Of a stretch of DNA of 64,000 nucleotides, positions 23,384 through 31,288 are shown in pieces (the stretch's first letter is position 1; the number at the start of each line of letters is the position of its first letter). The translations under genes and the position numbers were made by a program. The DNA comes from Candidatus Eiseniibacteriota bacterium (GTDB lineage Bacteria; Eisenbacteria; RBG-16-71-46; CAIMUX01): NCBI GenBank assembly GCA_903844735.1, contig CAIMUX010000131.1, forward strand, positions 1 to 64,000. The letters are read 5' to 3'. A model generated the notes under the pieces. The model was not told the DNA's origin. It did no database searches and was given only the letters and a program-made list of their open reading frames with translations.

Positions 23384-24589
23384 GTGAGCGAGCTCACCGC
23401 GGCCAAGCTACGCCAGGCGGCCGGTCTCGTCGCCGCGTCCGGCGCCGACATCTGGCTGGTGTTTGTCCGCGAAACGGCTGAAGGAGGCGACCCGGTCCTC
23501 CCGCTCATCCTCGAGGGAGGACTGACCTGGCAGAGCGCGCTGATCGTCGCCGCTTCAGGCCGCAGGGTCGCGGTCGTCGGGAACTACGACGCTGACGCGC
23601 TGCGCGCCTCGGGCGATTGGGACGAGGTCGTGCCGTATGTACAGGGGATCCGAGCCGATGTAGGTCTGGCGCTCGACCGGCTCGTGCCCGATCTACCGCG
23701 CCCACCTCGGATCGCGGTCAACTTCTCGCTGGACGACCCCAAGGCCGACGGTCTCACCCACGGGATGTACCTGCTCTTGCAGGACATCCTCGAAGGGACG
23801 CGCTTCGAGGACTGTTGCGTGAGCGCCGAAACGATCACGAGCGGGCTGCGCGGCCGCAAGGTCCCGGAGGAGCTGCGCCGCTTGCGCCGCGCCGTTCGCG
23901 AAACGGAGGAGATCTTTCGCGAGGTCGGCGCCCACGCCGGCCTCGGCCAGAGCGAGCGTGAGATCTTCGCATTCGCACAAGACCGGATTCTGGCCCGCGG
24001 CCTCGGGTTCTCCTGGGAGCGTCAGGGCGATCCGATCGTCAACACCGGCCCCGACTCGATGGTAGGCCACGGCCTGCCCTCCGCGGCGATCCGGGTGGCC
24101 CCCGGGCATATCCTCCATCTCGACCTCGGCGTTCTCTTCGAGGGATACGCATCCGACCTGCAGCGTTGCTGGTTTGTACGCGAGCCGCACCACCCCGGAT
24201 TGCCGGGCGAAGTGGAACACGCCTTCGCCGCGGTGCACGGCGCCATCAGCGAAGGAGCGCGCGCGCTGCGCCCCGGCATCGAGGGATGGCGCGTCGACGA
24301 GGCGGCGCGGAGCTTCCTCGTAGCCGCCGGTTGGCCCGAATACCAGCACGCCCTCGGCCATCAGGTCGGCCGCATGGCGCATGACGGCGGGGGCGTTCTC
24401 GCTCCGCGGTGGGAGCGCTACGGTCGAAGCCCCTACCTCCCGGTGGAGCTCGACCAGGTCTACACGCTGGAACTCGGCGTTATGGTCGAGGGATGCGGCT
24501 ATCTCGGGCTCGAGGAGATGGTCCTCGTCACTGTCGACGGATGCACCTGGCTGAGCGAGCGACAGGACGCGCTTGCGGTCATCGGTTGA
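23384..24589 (+). CDS. M24-family metallopeptidase (Xaa-Pro aminopeptidase type)
   Basis: A 401-residue creatinase/aminopeptidase-P fold protein starting at GTG 23384, 4 nt after tldE. The N-terminal domain (about 1-165) is of the Creatinase_N type. The C-terminal pita-bread domain carries all five metal ligands: Asp in HLDLGV, Asp in YASDLQR, His in HALGHQVG, Glu in TLELGV and Glu in GLEEMV. It probably removes N-terminal residues before proline from peptides released by TldD/E, a sensible division of labour within one operon (inference). There is no signal peptide. Confidence 0.9.
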   Translation: MSELTAAKLRQAAGLVAASGADIWLVFVRETAEGGDPVLPLILEGGLTWQSALIVAASGRRVAVVGNYDADALRASGDWDEVVPYVQGIRADVGLALDRLVPDLPRPPRIAVNFSLDDPKADGLTHGMYLLLQDILEGTRFEDCCVSAETITSGLRGRKVPEELRRLRRAVRETEEIFREVGAHAGLGQSEREIFAFAQDRILARGLGFSWERQGDPIVNTGPDSMVGHGLPSAAIRVAPGHILHLDLGVLFEGYASDLQRCWFVREPHHPGLPGEVEHAFAAVHGAISEGARALRPGIEGWRVDEAARSFLVAAGWPEYQHALGHQVGRMAHDGGGVLAPRWERYGRSPYLPVELDQVYTLELGVMVEGCGYLGLEEMVLVTVDGCTWLSERQDALAVIG

Positions 24590-24595
24590 ACGCCT

Positions 24596-24673
24596 TCAGC
24601 GGTCGTACAGAATCGCAAAGGCCCGGTCGTCGCCGTCCTTGAACGCTCCCGCCACGTCCGCGTCGGTCCTCAT
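24596..24673 (-). pseudogene. ECF sigma factor N-terminal stub
   Basis: A complete 25-codon frame reads MRTDADVAGAFKDGDDRAFA, then ILYDR and a stop. This is the start of region 2 of ECF sigma factors (the common pattern is D-x-x-L-x-x-x-F-x-x-G-D-x-x-A-F-x-x-L-Y-x-R-Y), cut exactly where the frame meets the M24 gene tail. No continuation is visible in any frame, so it is a truncated relic. Confidence 0.5.
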
Positions 24674-24900
24674 CGTATGCCGGCTCCCGTCGCATCCCGG
24701 GTATGTGTCGAACTCCGCTTCAGGGCGAGGATGCCCTCCCTGTTCCTGAGACGCCAGTGCGAACGAAAAGTTGCCGGGGAAATGCGGGCTGGAGGCGCGT
24801 ACTCGACCCTGCCGAGAAGCTCGCGGCCGAGCGGCTTACCCTTCGCGGCCAGGCGACGGCGTCGATTGTCTGTGAGTCGCAAAGACCGGCCGTGGGCCAC
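24670..24900 (-). pseudogene. Integrase/transposase N-terminal relic
   Basis: The frame contains LTDNRRRRLAAKGKPLGRELL followed by a degraded HWRLRN. This resembles the N-terminal part of rve-type integrases, where LTDxxRRRLAxKxKxLG precedes a WHRRL motif. The catalytic DDE core is absent. Nothing else of the 24590-25159 gap is recognisable. Confidence 0.4.
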
Positions 24901-25159
24901 GAGTTACAAGCAGGACCAGCGCGCGCCACGACTCATGTGCACCCGGCCCCGAATGGGGATCCGCCCGCACCTTCGTCGTTGCCCTCGACCGGCCACCTCG
25001 GCATACTCCCGACATGCGCCTGCGGTGCCCGCTGCACGCGTCCGGCCTCGTCGGGGCCTTTCCGACTTCTCGCGACGAGCTTTGCGAATTGTTCGGGCTC
25101 TGGCTCAGTGGCACTATCACGGCCCTGGACGATCTCCAGGAAGAGACGGAGGGTGAGCA

Positions 25160-26023
25160 GTGGTTCAGATGGCGGTGCTGTCACTGGCGCTGGCAGCGGG
25201 AAGCGGGATGAGCGCCCCGGACCGCTCCGGAACGGAAGCGGCGACGACGAGAGGCGCTTCCTCGACGGAGAGTTCGGGCTTCTTCGCCGAAGTCCGGGGG
25301 CAGAGGCTATACTATCGGATCTCCGGCCAGGGCCCGAATCTACTGTTGCTCCACGGAGGCCTGAGCTCCGGAGAGGGTTTCCACAAGATCCTCCCGACCC
25401 TCTCGGAACGTTTTCGCGTCATCACCGTGGACCGCGGGGGTCACGGCCGCTCCTCCGATTCCGGGGAACCGTTCGTCTACGCCTCCATGGCGGAGGAGAC
25501 AAAAGCGCTTCTGGATCAGTTGGGGGTGTCCTCCACCTCGGTGCTGGGATGGAGCGACGGCGGCGTGGTCGGCTATCACCTGGCGAGCCGGTGTCCCGAG
25601 CTGGTCACCAAGCTCGTCGCGCTGGGGGCCAACGTGCGGGTCGACGGCATGGCAGCGGAGGCGGTGCAATGGCTCAAGGGAAGATCGGTGCCCGACAGCC
25701 TGCTCGCGGACCTTCCGGAGGCGGCCGCCGACTACCGGCGCCTCTCACCAAACCCGGAGCGCGTCCTCGATTTCCTCAAGCGCTCCAGGGACCTCTGGCT
25801 TCGCGATCCCTACATCACTCCCGACGAGTTGGAGCGGATCGAATCCCCGGTGCTGCTCATCGGGGGCGACAGAAACGACGTCCGCGTGGAGCACCTGCTG
25901 GAGCTCCGTGCGTCCTTGAAGAACGCCCGGCTCTGCATCATCCCCGGCGGGTCCCACTTCGTCATGGAGGAAAAGCCCCACCTGCTCCTGCCGATCGTCA
26001 TGGACTTTCTCACTTCCCCGTGA
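25160..26023 (+). CDS. Alpha/beta hydrolase
   Basis: A 287-residue alpha/beta-hydrolase-fold enzyme. GTG 25160 follows GGAGGG at good spacing; ATG 25169 is an alternative. The first 16 residues (MVQMAVLSLALAAGSG) may act as a weak signal peptide. The oxyanion-loop region is LLLLHGGLSSGEGF, the nucleophile elbow GWSDGG, the acid Asp lies in GGDRNDVRV and the His in GGSHFVMEE. The catalytic triad is therefore complete. Substrate class (ester, lactone or other) cannot be told. It stands alone between two decayed stretches. Confidence 0.85.
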   Translation: MVQMAVLSLALAAGSGMSAPDRSGTEAATTRGASSTESSGFFAEVRGQRLYYRISGQGPNLLLLHGGLSSGEGFHKILPTLSERFRVITVDRGGHGRSSDSGEPFVYASMAEETKALLDQLGVSSTSVLGWSDGGVVGYHLASRCPELVTKLVALGANVRVDGMAAEAVQWLKGRSVPDSLLADLPEAAADYRRLSPNPERVLDFLKRSRDLWLRDPYITPDELERIESPVLLIGGDRNDVRVEHLLELRASLKNARLCIIPGGSHFVMEEKPHLLLPIVMDFLTSP

Positions 26024-26189
26024 CCCGTACTCCGCGATTGCTCCATGGATGACGATGTCCTCCCAACATCAACGGAGATTGCGGTCCCCGACGGGCCGTT
26101 AGGCCGGGTGATCCCAGCGTCCGGATCGACTCGATGGTGTTCCCCACGAGCACGCCATACCAAGCGATAGGTCGTTCCGTCACCCCGTG

Positions 26190-26280
26190 ACGCCCTTCGC
26201 CCGACTCCGAGGCGCCAGATAGGGCTATAGCCGGCCTCCGGGGGCGAATGCAAGGTCGCTTACGGTCACTCGTGGACTGC
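26190..26280 (+). repeat. About 70-bp dispersed repeat, copy A
   Basis: The stretch from CTCCGAGG to TCACTCG, with the exact 14-mer GGCGAATGCAAGGT at 26243-26256, recurs at 54140-54230. Both copies lie in gene-poor DNA. Confidence 0.6.
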
Positions 26281-26427
26281 CACAAGCGCGAAATCACGCA
26301 GTGCTCCGCGAAAACCTCGCAGTCGACCTCCAGCTTCAACCTGCCGCACCCTGTCCGGGCGGAGAGACATCGCGATTCCAGCGCCGCTCCCATCTGTCCA
26401 AACAGACCGCCGCGTGGCACCAAGACC

Positions 26428-26925
26428 AGGCCAGCCCGCTTTCACGAATCTCACAGCCACCGATCCCGCTCCACTCCGCAGACGGGCGAGATAGGCCCCC
26501 GAGGGCACGGTCCGCCCGCAGGCGTCGGCGCATTGTTCCGGTGAATGACGACCGCACCCCCGCCTGCCCCGGGATAGCTCATGCCCAAGCCAACAGCCTT
26601 CAGTCGCGGACTGTTGCCGCGCGGGAACGTCGCGTCGATCTTCCAGACGACCGGTGCGGACGGGTCCCGAGGTGCCGCGCCCATCGCAACCTCGTTGACG
26701 ATCTGGTCGCAGGCGGGCACAGGGCTCGCCGGCGGCAGGGACATATCGCTAGACCATGCGGCAGGGCACGTGCCAGGAACTCGGCGAAATAGTCGCGGAA
26801 GTGCCTCGAGCTTCCCCCGAAGCTCCGCTTCACTACGTGCGGGCCCAGAGGTCTGGGCTTCACGCTCGCCCGCCCGCTCGGCGGGGGTTCGAGATAAATG
26901 TTGTTGTTTCGGGCTCGGGATCTCA
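26428..26925 (-). pseudogene. Frameshifted relic of a FlgD-tailed secreted protein
   Basis: A coding-like minus frame runs through AELRGKLEALPRLFRRVPG, CDQIVNEVAMGAAPRDPSAP, VVWKIDATFPRGNSP and IHRNNAPTPAGG. It then breaks near 26500. In another frame directly after comes SGAYLARLRSGAGSVAVRFVK, which is a standard FlgD-type tail end. No start codon precedes the first part. I read this as one decayed exported-protein gene with at least one frameshift. The rest of the gap 26024-26927 shows only the dispersed repeat. Confidence 0.4.
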
Positions 26926-26927
26926 TC

Positions 26928-28133
26928 TCAGTAACACGAATCTTCGGGATCCGCCGGCCCGGCCAGCACGTCCTCCAGCGCCTCCAGGAAGCTCTCGATA
27001 TCGGCCCGCCCGATCGTCAGGCTGGGATCACACCGCAGCACCGGAACTCCCGGACGCCGCCCGAGGATGAAGCCCCGCCGCACGAGCTCCCGGTGCGTGC
27101 GAATCGTGAGCGTAGTCTCGGCGTCGTCAACCATCTCGACCGCGATCATCAGCCCCCGCCCGCGGATCTCCCGGATCCCGCCGGTGCGTGCCCGTATCGC
27201 CTCCAGTCCGGCTGTGAGCGCGGCCCCGACCTCCCGGCCCCGCTCGATCAGCCCCTCTTCACGCAGAACCCGGAGAACCTCGAGCGCGACGGCCGCTCCC
27301 AACGGGTCATTCTGGTGGGACTGCGCATACTTCACCGGTTGGCCGCGCAGGCGACCGACCACGCCGGGCGCCACAGCCGTCACGCTGACCGGGTAACCGT
27401 TGCCGATCCCCTTGCCGATGGCGACGATGTCGGGCGCAATCCCGTAGTGCTGGAAGCCGAACCACAAGCCGGTCCGACCGACTCCCGTGGTCACCTCATT
27501 CACTAGAACCAGCCCGCCGCGCTCCTGCAAGGTACTGACGATGCTCGCGATCAGCTTCGCCGGGGGGAATCGCACCAGACCCGACGAACTGCCCGGCTCG
27601 AAGAGGAACCCGCCGATCCGATCGAAAGGGATGGTCGCCCAGCGCGGACAGCTCTGAGCACACTTCCGGGAAGCCGGGCAATCCGCGCATTTTGCCCAGT
27701 CGAAGCAGAACCACTCGTTCTCGTCCTTGCGACTGGCCGATCCGTAGGCACCGAAGTAGGAATCCTTCATCGTCAGCAGCAACGGTCGGTTACACACCGA
27801 TTGAGCCAGGCGGACCCCGTACTCCACGGCCTCGCTTCCCGAGCAGAGAAACACGACCTTGCCGCCGTCCAGCCCAAGCAGGGAGAGAAACGCGAGTGCC
27901 GCGTCTTCGACGAGCCCGGCCGTATAGCAAAACCCTGTGTGGCCGATCTTCGCGGGCTGCTCCGCGAGCAGACGGAGAATCCTCGGGTGCGCGTGTCCGA
28001 TCGATGTGCACCAGACGCCCGACTCCAGGTCGACGTAGCGCCGGCCCCGAGAATCGTACAGATGGCAATTCTCCGCCCTAACGATGTCATCCAAGATCAG
28101 CTCGTGGCCCGGGTACCAAAAGAGATGGGACAA
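26928..28133 (-). CDS. Class III PLP aminotransferase with a Cys cluster
   Basis: A 401-residue fold-type I aminotransferase of the ornithine/4-aminobutyrate type, moving an amino group using PLP. The PLP Lys lies in AIGKGIGNGYPVS. The usual Asp that contacts the PLP ring nitrogen (DExxTGxGRTG) is Asn here: VNEVTTGVGRTG. An unusual Cys-rich stretch, CADCPASRKCAQSCP, sits before RWATIPFDRIGG and could bind a metal or Fe-S cluster (inference). The upstream frame is open but not family-like; TTG 28133 has AAGGAGAGG 5 nt before it and starts at LSHLFWYPGHE, so it is the best start. The substrate is unknown. Confidence 0.8.
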   Translation of the reverse strand: MSHLFWYPGHELILDDIVRAENCHLYDSRGRRYVDLESGVWCTSIGHAHPRILRLLAEQPAKIGHTGFCYTAGLVEDAALAFLSLLGLDGGKVVFLCSGSEAVEYGVRLAQSVCNRPLLLTMKDSYFGAYGSASRKDENEWFCFDWAKCADCPASRKCAQSCPRWATIPFDRIGGFLFEPGSSSGLVRFPPAKLIASIVSTLQERGGLVLVNEVTTGVGRTGLWFGFQHYGIAPDIVAIGKGIGNGYPVSVTAVAPGVVGRLRGQPVKYAQSHQNDPLGAAVALEVLRVLREEGLIERGREVGAALTAGLEAIRARTGGIREIRGRGLMIAVEMVDDAETTLTIRTHRELVRRGFILGRRPGVPVLRCDPSLTIGRADIESFLEALEDVLAGPADPEDSCY

Positions 28134-28215
28134 GACATCCTCTCCTTGCCGACTACCACACCAAGAGCTGCATGCGGCGCCCATCCGGGCCATCCAGCCG
28201 CAACGCCGGCTCGAC

Positions 28216-28401
28216 TCACTCCGCCACCGGCCCCTCCGCCAGAGGCCCCACCACCGTCGTCCACTCGCGGACACGCCAGCCCTTGACCACCCCGTTGGTC
28301 ACATAGGGATCATCGACGGCAAACGCCTCGGCGACGAATGGCGAGTCTCCACCCATCTCCAACGAGCGATGAGTTCGCCATCCGTGATATTCCAGGTGCA
28401 C
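28216..28401 (-). pseudogene. YciI-like protein, N-terminally truncated
   Basis: The 61-codon frame ends with FVAEAFAVDDPYVTNGVVKG, then WRVREWTTVVG. This matches the second half of YciI/YCII-related domains (x-D-P-Y-x-x-x-G-L-V-x-x-W-x-V-x-x-W). The first half of the domain (about 45 residues) is missing, and the residues before MGGDSPF are unrelated. It sits 82 bp upstream of the aminotransferase start. Confidence 0.5.
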
Positions 28402-28519
28402 CCCGGTGTGGATTGGTTGACGACATGCGGCGGGTCAGATCGCGGACATCTCGGGGAACGGTGGGCGGCCCGGGTCTCCCGCGGCTGCTCAGCTTGGTCC
28501 AGTGCTCCCGGATCATAAG

Positions 28520-28643
28520 GTTCCCACCCACATCGCACATCAGTATCGCCAACCATTTCGATTCCCACCCACACCGCACAGCAGTATCGCGGCCCCTTTC
28601 GACCCGCACCCACACCGCACGGCACCAGCCCCACGGCGCCTCG
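28520..28643. repeat. 41-bp degenerate tandem repeat, three units
   Basis: Units at 28520-28560, 28561-28601 and 28602-28643 share TCCCACCCACACCGCACAGC-type starts and TTTCG ends; a partial fourth follows. Units 1 and 2 match at about four positions in five. There are no spacers of CRISPR type. The rest of 28402-28994 holds no recognisable gene. Confidence 0.65.
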
Positions 28644-28994
28644 ACCCAAACCCACAACACGCAGCGCGTCGCGGCCTGACCCGCCTCCAGCTTTCACACC
28701 GCCGAGATCCCGAAGTGTTGGCCTGTCCGAGGCGCACGTCGGCGCCCCGTCTGCCGAACCCGACTACCTTCCCAGCCGCGCCGGCCCGGCTCCCGCGTCT
28801 GCAACCTACCGAAATGGTCACTCCGGGAACCGTTCACTCGCCGGGAAGTGCGCCGTTCGCACATTCCCCCACAGGGGACACGGCGGAAAGGACACCCAGG
28901 ACGCCGTGGGATGTGAGACTCGCAGGGGTTGGAGTTTTCGGGAAGGACAGGCTTCACGACTCCACGGAGTCGCCGTGGAACGTGCACGGTTCAT

Positions 28995-30545
28995 TCAGAT
29001 GAACATCTTTGCGGCAGGCCACGCGTCGGAGAGCGCCACTTTCAGCCGGCGGCACACCCAGATCGGCACCCGGCGTTCGTAATTCATTTGCCAGCCGCTG
29101 CCTGTCCTCGTCCCCTCCTGGACGTCCCCGAACACCTGCTCCAGACCGGAGCGGGAGTTCCCCACCGCAACGTATACCTCGGCAGGCCGCCCGGGACCCC
29201 AGACCCAGTAGCTGTTGTGTCCGCTGATGACGCGCGGAAGCCCCCGGGCGCGCCCGTAGTACTCGAGCGCCCCGGCCTCACCGTAGTTCTCCCCGACCAG
29301 CACCGCGCTCCTTCGCTCCCGTTCCGGCAGCCGATCGTAGACCGCGGCGACCGAGTCGGAAAGTTCGCTCCAGCCGCATCGATCCGCGAGGGACTGGGGA
29401 AGCTCCGCGCGGATCCCTTTCTCGAAGGCCATCTCGATTCCGAGCCGCCGCATGGTCGCCGCCGTCGCCCCCGGTGTGAGGACCGGTATCACCAGCGGCG
29501 CGAGGAGCGCACCGGTCAGGGCGATCACGACCATCGCCGCGGTAAGGCCCGCCGGCAGTCCCCGCGCAACGAAGAACCGTTCCCAGGCCACGGCGCCGGC
29601 GGCGACCAGCACAGGAACGTACGAGGCAATCCGGTCGACGCGATTGGATTGCGCCGCAATCATCATGGCGAGCATGAGCAGATAGGCTATCCCCAGTGCG
29701 CGATAGGCGGGCCGGTCCCGGCCGCGCAGCAGCCACCACAATCCGGCTCCCCACACCAACACCGCGATCGGATTGCTGCCGAAGATCTGATCGATCACCA
29801 CCTTGCCGGGCAGTGTCGGGACGTTCTTCAACGCGGCCGCCCGGTCGTAAAACTCCAGCGAAAGAAACCGGTGGGTCGCCTGCCAGATCGCGTTGGGAAG
29901 AACGATGCACGCCGCGCAGGCCAGGCCGATCCAGAATTCCTTCCGGCGGAACTCCGACCGGGCCGGTACGAAGAGCAACCCCGCGAGCATCGCCAGGGCG
30001 AGCACGCCCAGCGGGTGCTTGTTCATGACGCCGATCCCCAGAACGATCCCGAAACAGATCCAGAGCCGCCGGTCTTCTCCCTGCAGAATCCTGACCAGAA
30101 GCCAGGCGAGCACAACCACGACCAGATACTCGATCACGTTCATCGAGAAGAAACCGCCAACGCCGAGTTGGACCGGCGCGAGCAGCGTGATGAGACACGC
30201 GAGAGCCTGTGCCTTTCTCGATCCACCGAGTTGCCGGGTCAAGAGACCGGCCACAAAGACGATTCCCGCACCGATCAGACCGCTGAGCAGACGGAGCGAG
30301 AAGAGCGAATCGCCCGCGACAGCCCGCCAGGCCGCGAGCACCCAGATGGAAAAGGGCGGGTGGTCGACGTACCCGAACGCGAGGCGATCCGCGCACGCTA
30401 GGTAGTAGAACTCGTCGCGAAACAACCCGAACTCGGGCCGCAGGAGGGACGCCAGAACGATCACCGGACGGGCGGCGGCGAAGGCTAGGAGAAACGCCAA
30501 AGACCTGCGGTCGTGCGCGGGTCGATAATCCATAGCAGGGTGCAT
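28995..30545 (-). CDS. GT39-type membrane glycosyltransferase (ArnT/PMT-like)
   Basis: A 516-residue integral membrane GT-C enzyme that uses a lipid-linked sugar donor on the outer face of the inner membrane. The catalytic Asp-Glu motif in the first loop is FRDEFYYL, followed by YVDHPPFSIWV, typical of the PMT_2/ArnT family. About ten hydrophobic helices follow, then a C-terminal soluble domain. ATG 30545 has GGAG 8 nt upstream; an ATG four codons in is also possible. A promoter is visible at 30596-30624. The acceptor (lipid A or protein) cannot be told. It is isolated from other glycan genes. Confidence 0.85.
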   Translation of the reverse strand: MHPAMDYRPAHDRRSLAFLLAFAAARPVIVLASLLRPEFGLFRDEFYYLACADRLAFGYVDHPPFSIWVLAAWRAVAGDSLFSLRLLSGLIGAGIVFVAGLLTRQLGGSRKAQALACLITLLAPVQLGVGGFFSMNVIEYLVVVVLAWLLVRILQGEDRRLWICFGIVLGIGVMNKHPLGVLALAMLAGLLFVPARSEFRRKEFWIGLACAACIVLPNAIWQATHRFLSLEFYDRAAALKNVPTLPGKVVIDQIFGSNPIAVLVWGAGLWWLLRGRDRPAYRALGIAYLLMLAMMIAAQSNRVDRIASYVPVLVAAGAVAWERFFVARGLPAGLTAAMVVIALTGALLAPLVIPVLTPGATAATMRRLGIEMAFEKGIRAELPQSLADRCGWSELSDSVAAVYDRLPERERRSAVLVGENYGEAGALEYYGRARGLPRVISGHNSYWVWGPGRPAEVYVAVGNSRSGLEQVFGDVQEGTRTGSGWQMNYERRVPIWVCRRLKVALSDAWPAAKMFI

Positions 30546-30595
30546 CGGGTGATCTCCACGTGGGGGACACGCGCGTCGTGCAATGCAACGCGCCA

Positions 30596-30624
30596 ACCCT
30601 AACGCGAACTTCCGGGGGTGTCAA
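30596..30624 (-). promoter_or_regulatory. Sigma70-type promoter of the GT39 gene
   Basis: TTGACA (30619-30624), 17-bp spacer, TAGGGT (30596-30601) on the minus strand; start of transcription near 30589, about 45 nt before ATG 30545. The -35 context TTGACACC equals that of two other promoters in the window. Confidence 0.6.
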
Positions 30625-30649
30625 CCGCGGCGCTGTGGGGAATCGAACC

Positions 30650-30758
30650 ATGGGCGGCAGGATCGAAAGGCGCACCAGGCTGGTCGAGTTGTGGGGCGCG
30701 ATTCGCTACTTCCACCCGTTCCTTGCATACCGCGGAATCGACTGGGACACCGGACACC
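30650..30758 (+). pseudogene. S41-type peptidase N-terminal remnant
   Basis: The frame contains TRLVELWGAIRYFHPFLAYR, then GIDWD. This is the characteristic N-terminal helix region of S41/C-terminal-processing-like peptidases (L-x-x-L-W-x-x-x-K-Y-F-H-P-x-x-x). Nothing of the PDZ or catalytic domain follows; the frame degrades after about 35 codons. It partly overlaps the GT39 promoter region on the other strand. Confidence 0.45.
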
Positions 30759-30960
30759 CCGATTCCCGGACGCCTGGCCCGATGCTACAGTCGTGGACGG
30801 GGAGTTCGTTTCTTTGCGCCCAACCCCCAACCAGGAGGAATGCGATGAACCTGTGCCACGGCTCGCCGCGACGGGAGCCGTCTGCCCGGTTGCGCCACCC
30901 TCCGTCCTTTGGCCGTGCGGAAGGGTCCTTGTCCCGGTCCCGTGGCTCCGTCGGGAGGTG

Positions 30961-31160
30961 ATGCCGTCTATGTCCGACTTCGCACTGCTCCCTCCGGCGC
31001 GCAGATCGTTGCTGCTTCTCTTGAGCGGATTCTGCGCCCTCTTGCTGATGGCTGGGTGTGCCTCGACCGGCGGGAGACCAGCGAAGGCTTCGATAACGAT
31101 CTGCTGCCGACCCAGGGGTTTCTGCAGATCATGGTGGAGCTGACCGTTCTGGGGCGCTGA
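30961..31160 (+). pseudogene. Small lipoprotein gene, probably frameshifted
   Basis: GGGAGGTG precedes ATG 30961. The product starts with a lipoprotein signal, RRSLLLLLSGFCALLLMAGC, but then reads a Cys/Arg-rich nonsense tail to a stop at 31143. In the adjacent frame the sequence continues as TSEGFDNDLLPTQGFLQIMVE, then LTVLGR to a stop at 31160, which looks like genuine protein. A single-base indel near 31080 would join them into a lipoprotein of about 66 residues. It could also be an intact 60-residue lipoprotein. The remaining DNA to 31288 shows nothing. Confidence 0.4.
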
Positions 31161-31288
31161 CGAGATGACTGCCTGGCGATTCGCGGAGCCTCGGCCCCGT
31201 TGTGCTAAGGGTGGAAGATATTCCTCACGGTGTTTTCGAGGATCACGGTGGGCTCCGGGACGGCCTCGGGAGGTCGTGGCCGACCGGG

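Noticed and set aside
24703-26052. 449-codon plus frame overlapping the alpha/beta hydrolase.
   Set aside because: It is out of frame with the hydrolase, whose catalytic triad and ribosome site are clear.
28520-28643. Possible CRISPR array.
   Set aside because: Units are contiguous and degenerate with no spacers, and no cas genes are present in the window.
30634-30656. tRNA-like T-arm (GGGGAATCGAACC) similar to the 3' part of tRNA-Glu.
   Set aside because: No anticodon or D-arm follows. It may be chance or an old attachment-site scar, but I cannot support it.
29278-30675. 465-codon minus frame overlapping the GT39 gene.
   Set aside because: Arg/Gly-rich shadow of the membrane protein; the GT39 frame has the helices and the DE motif.
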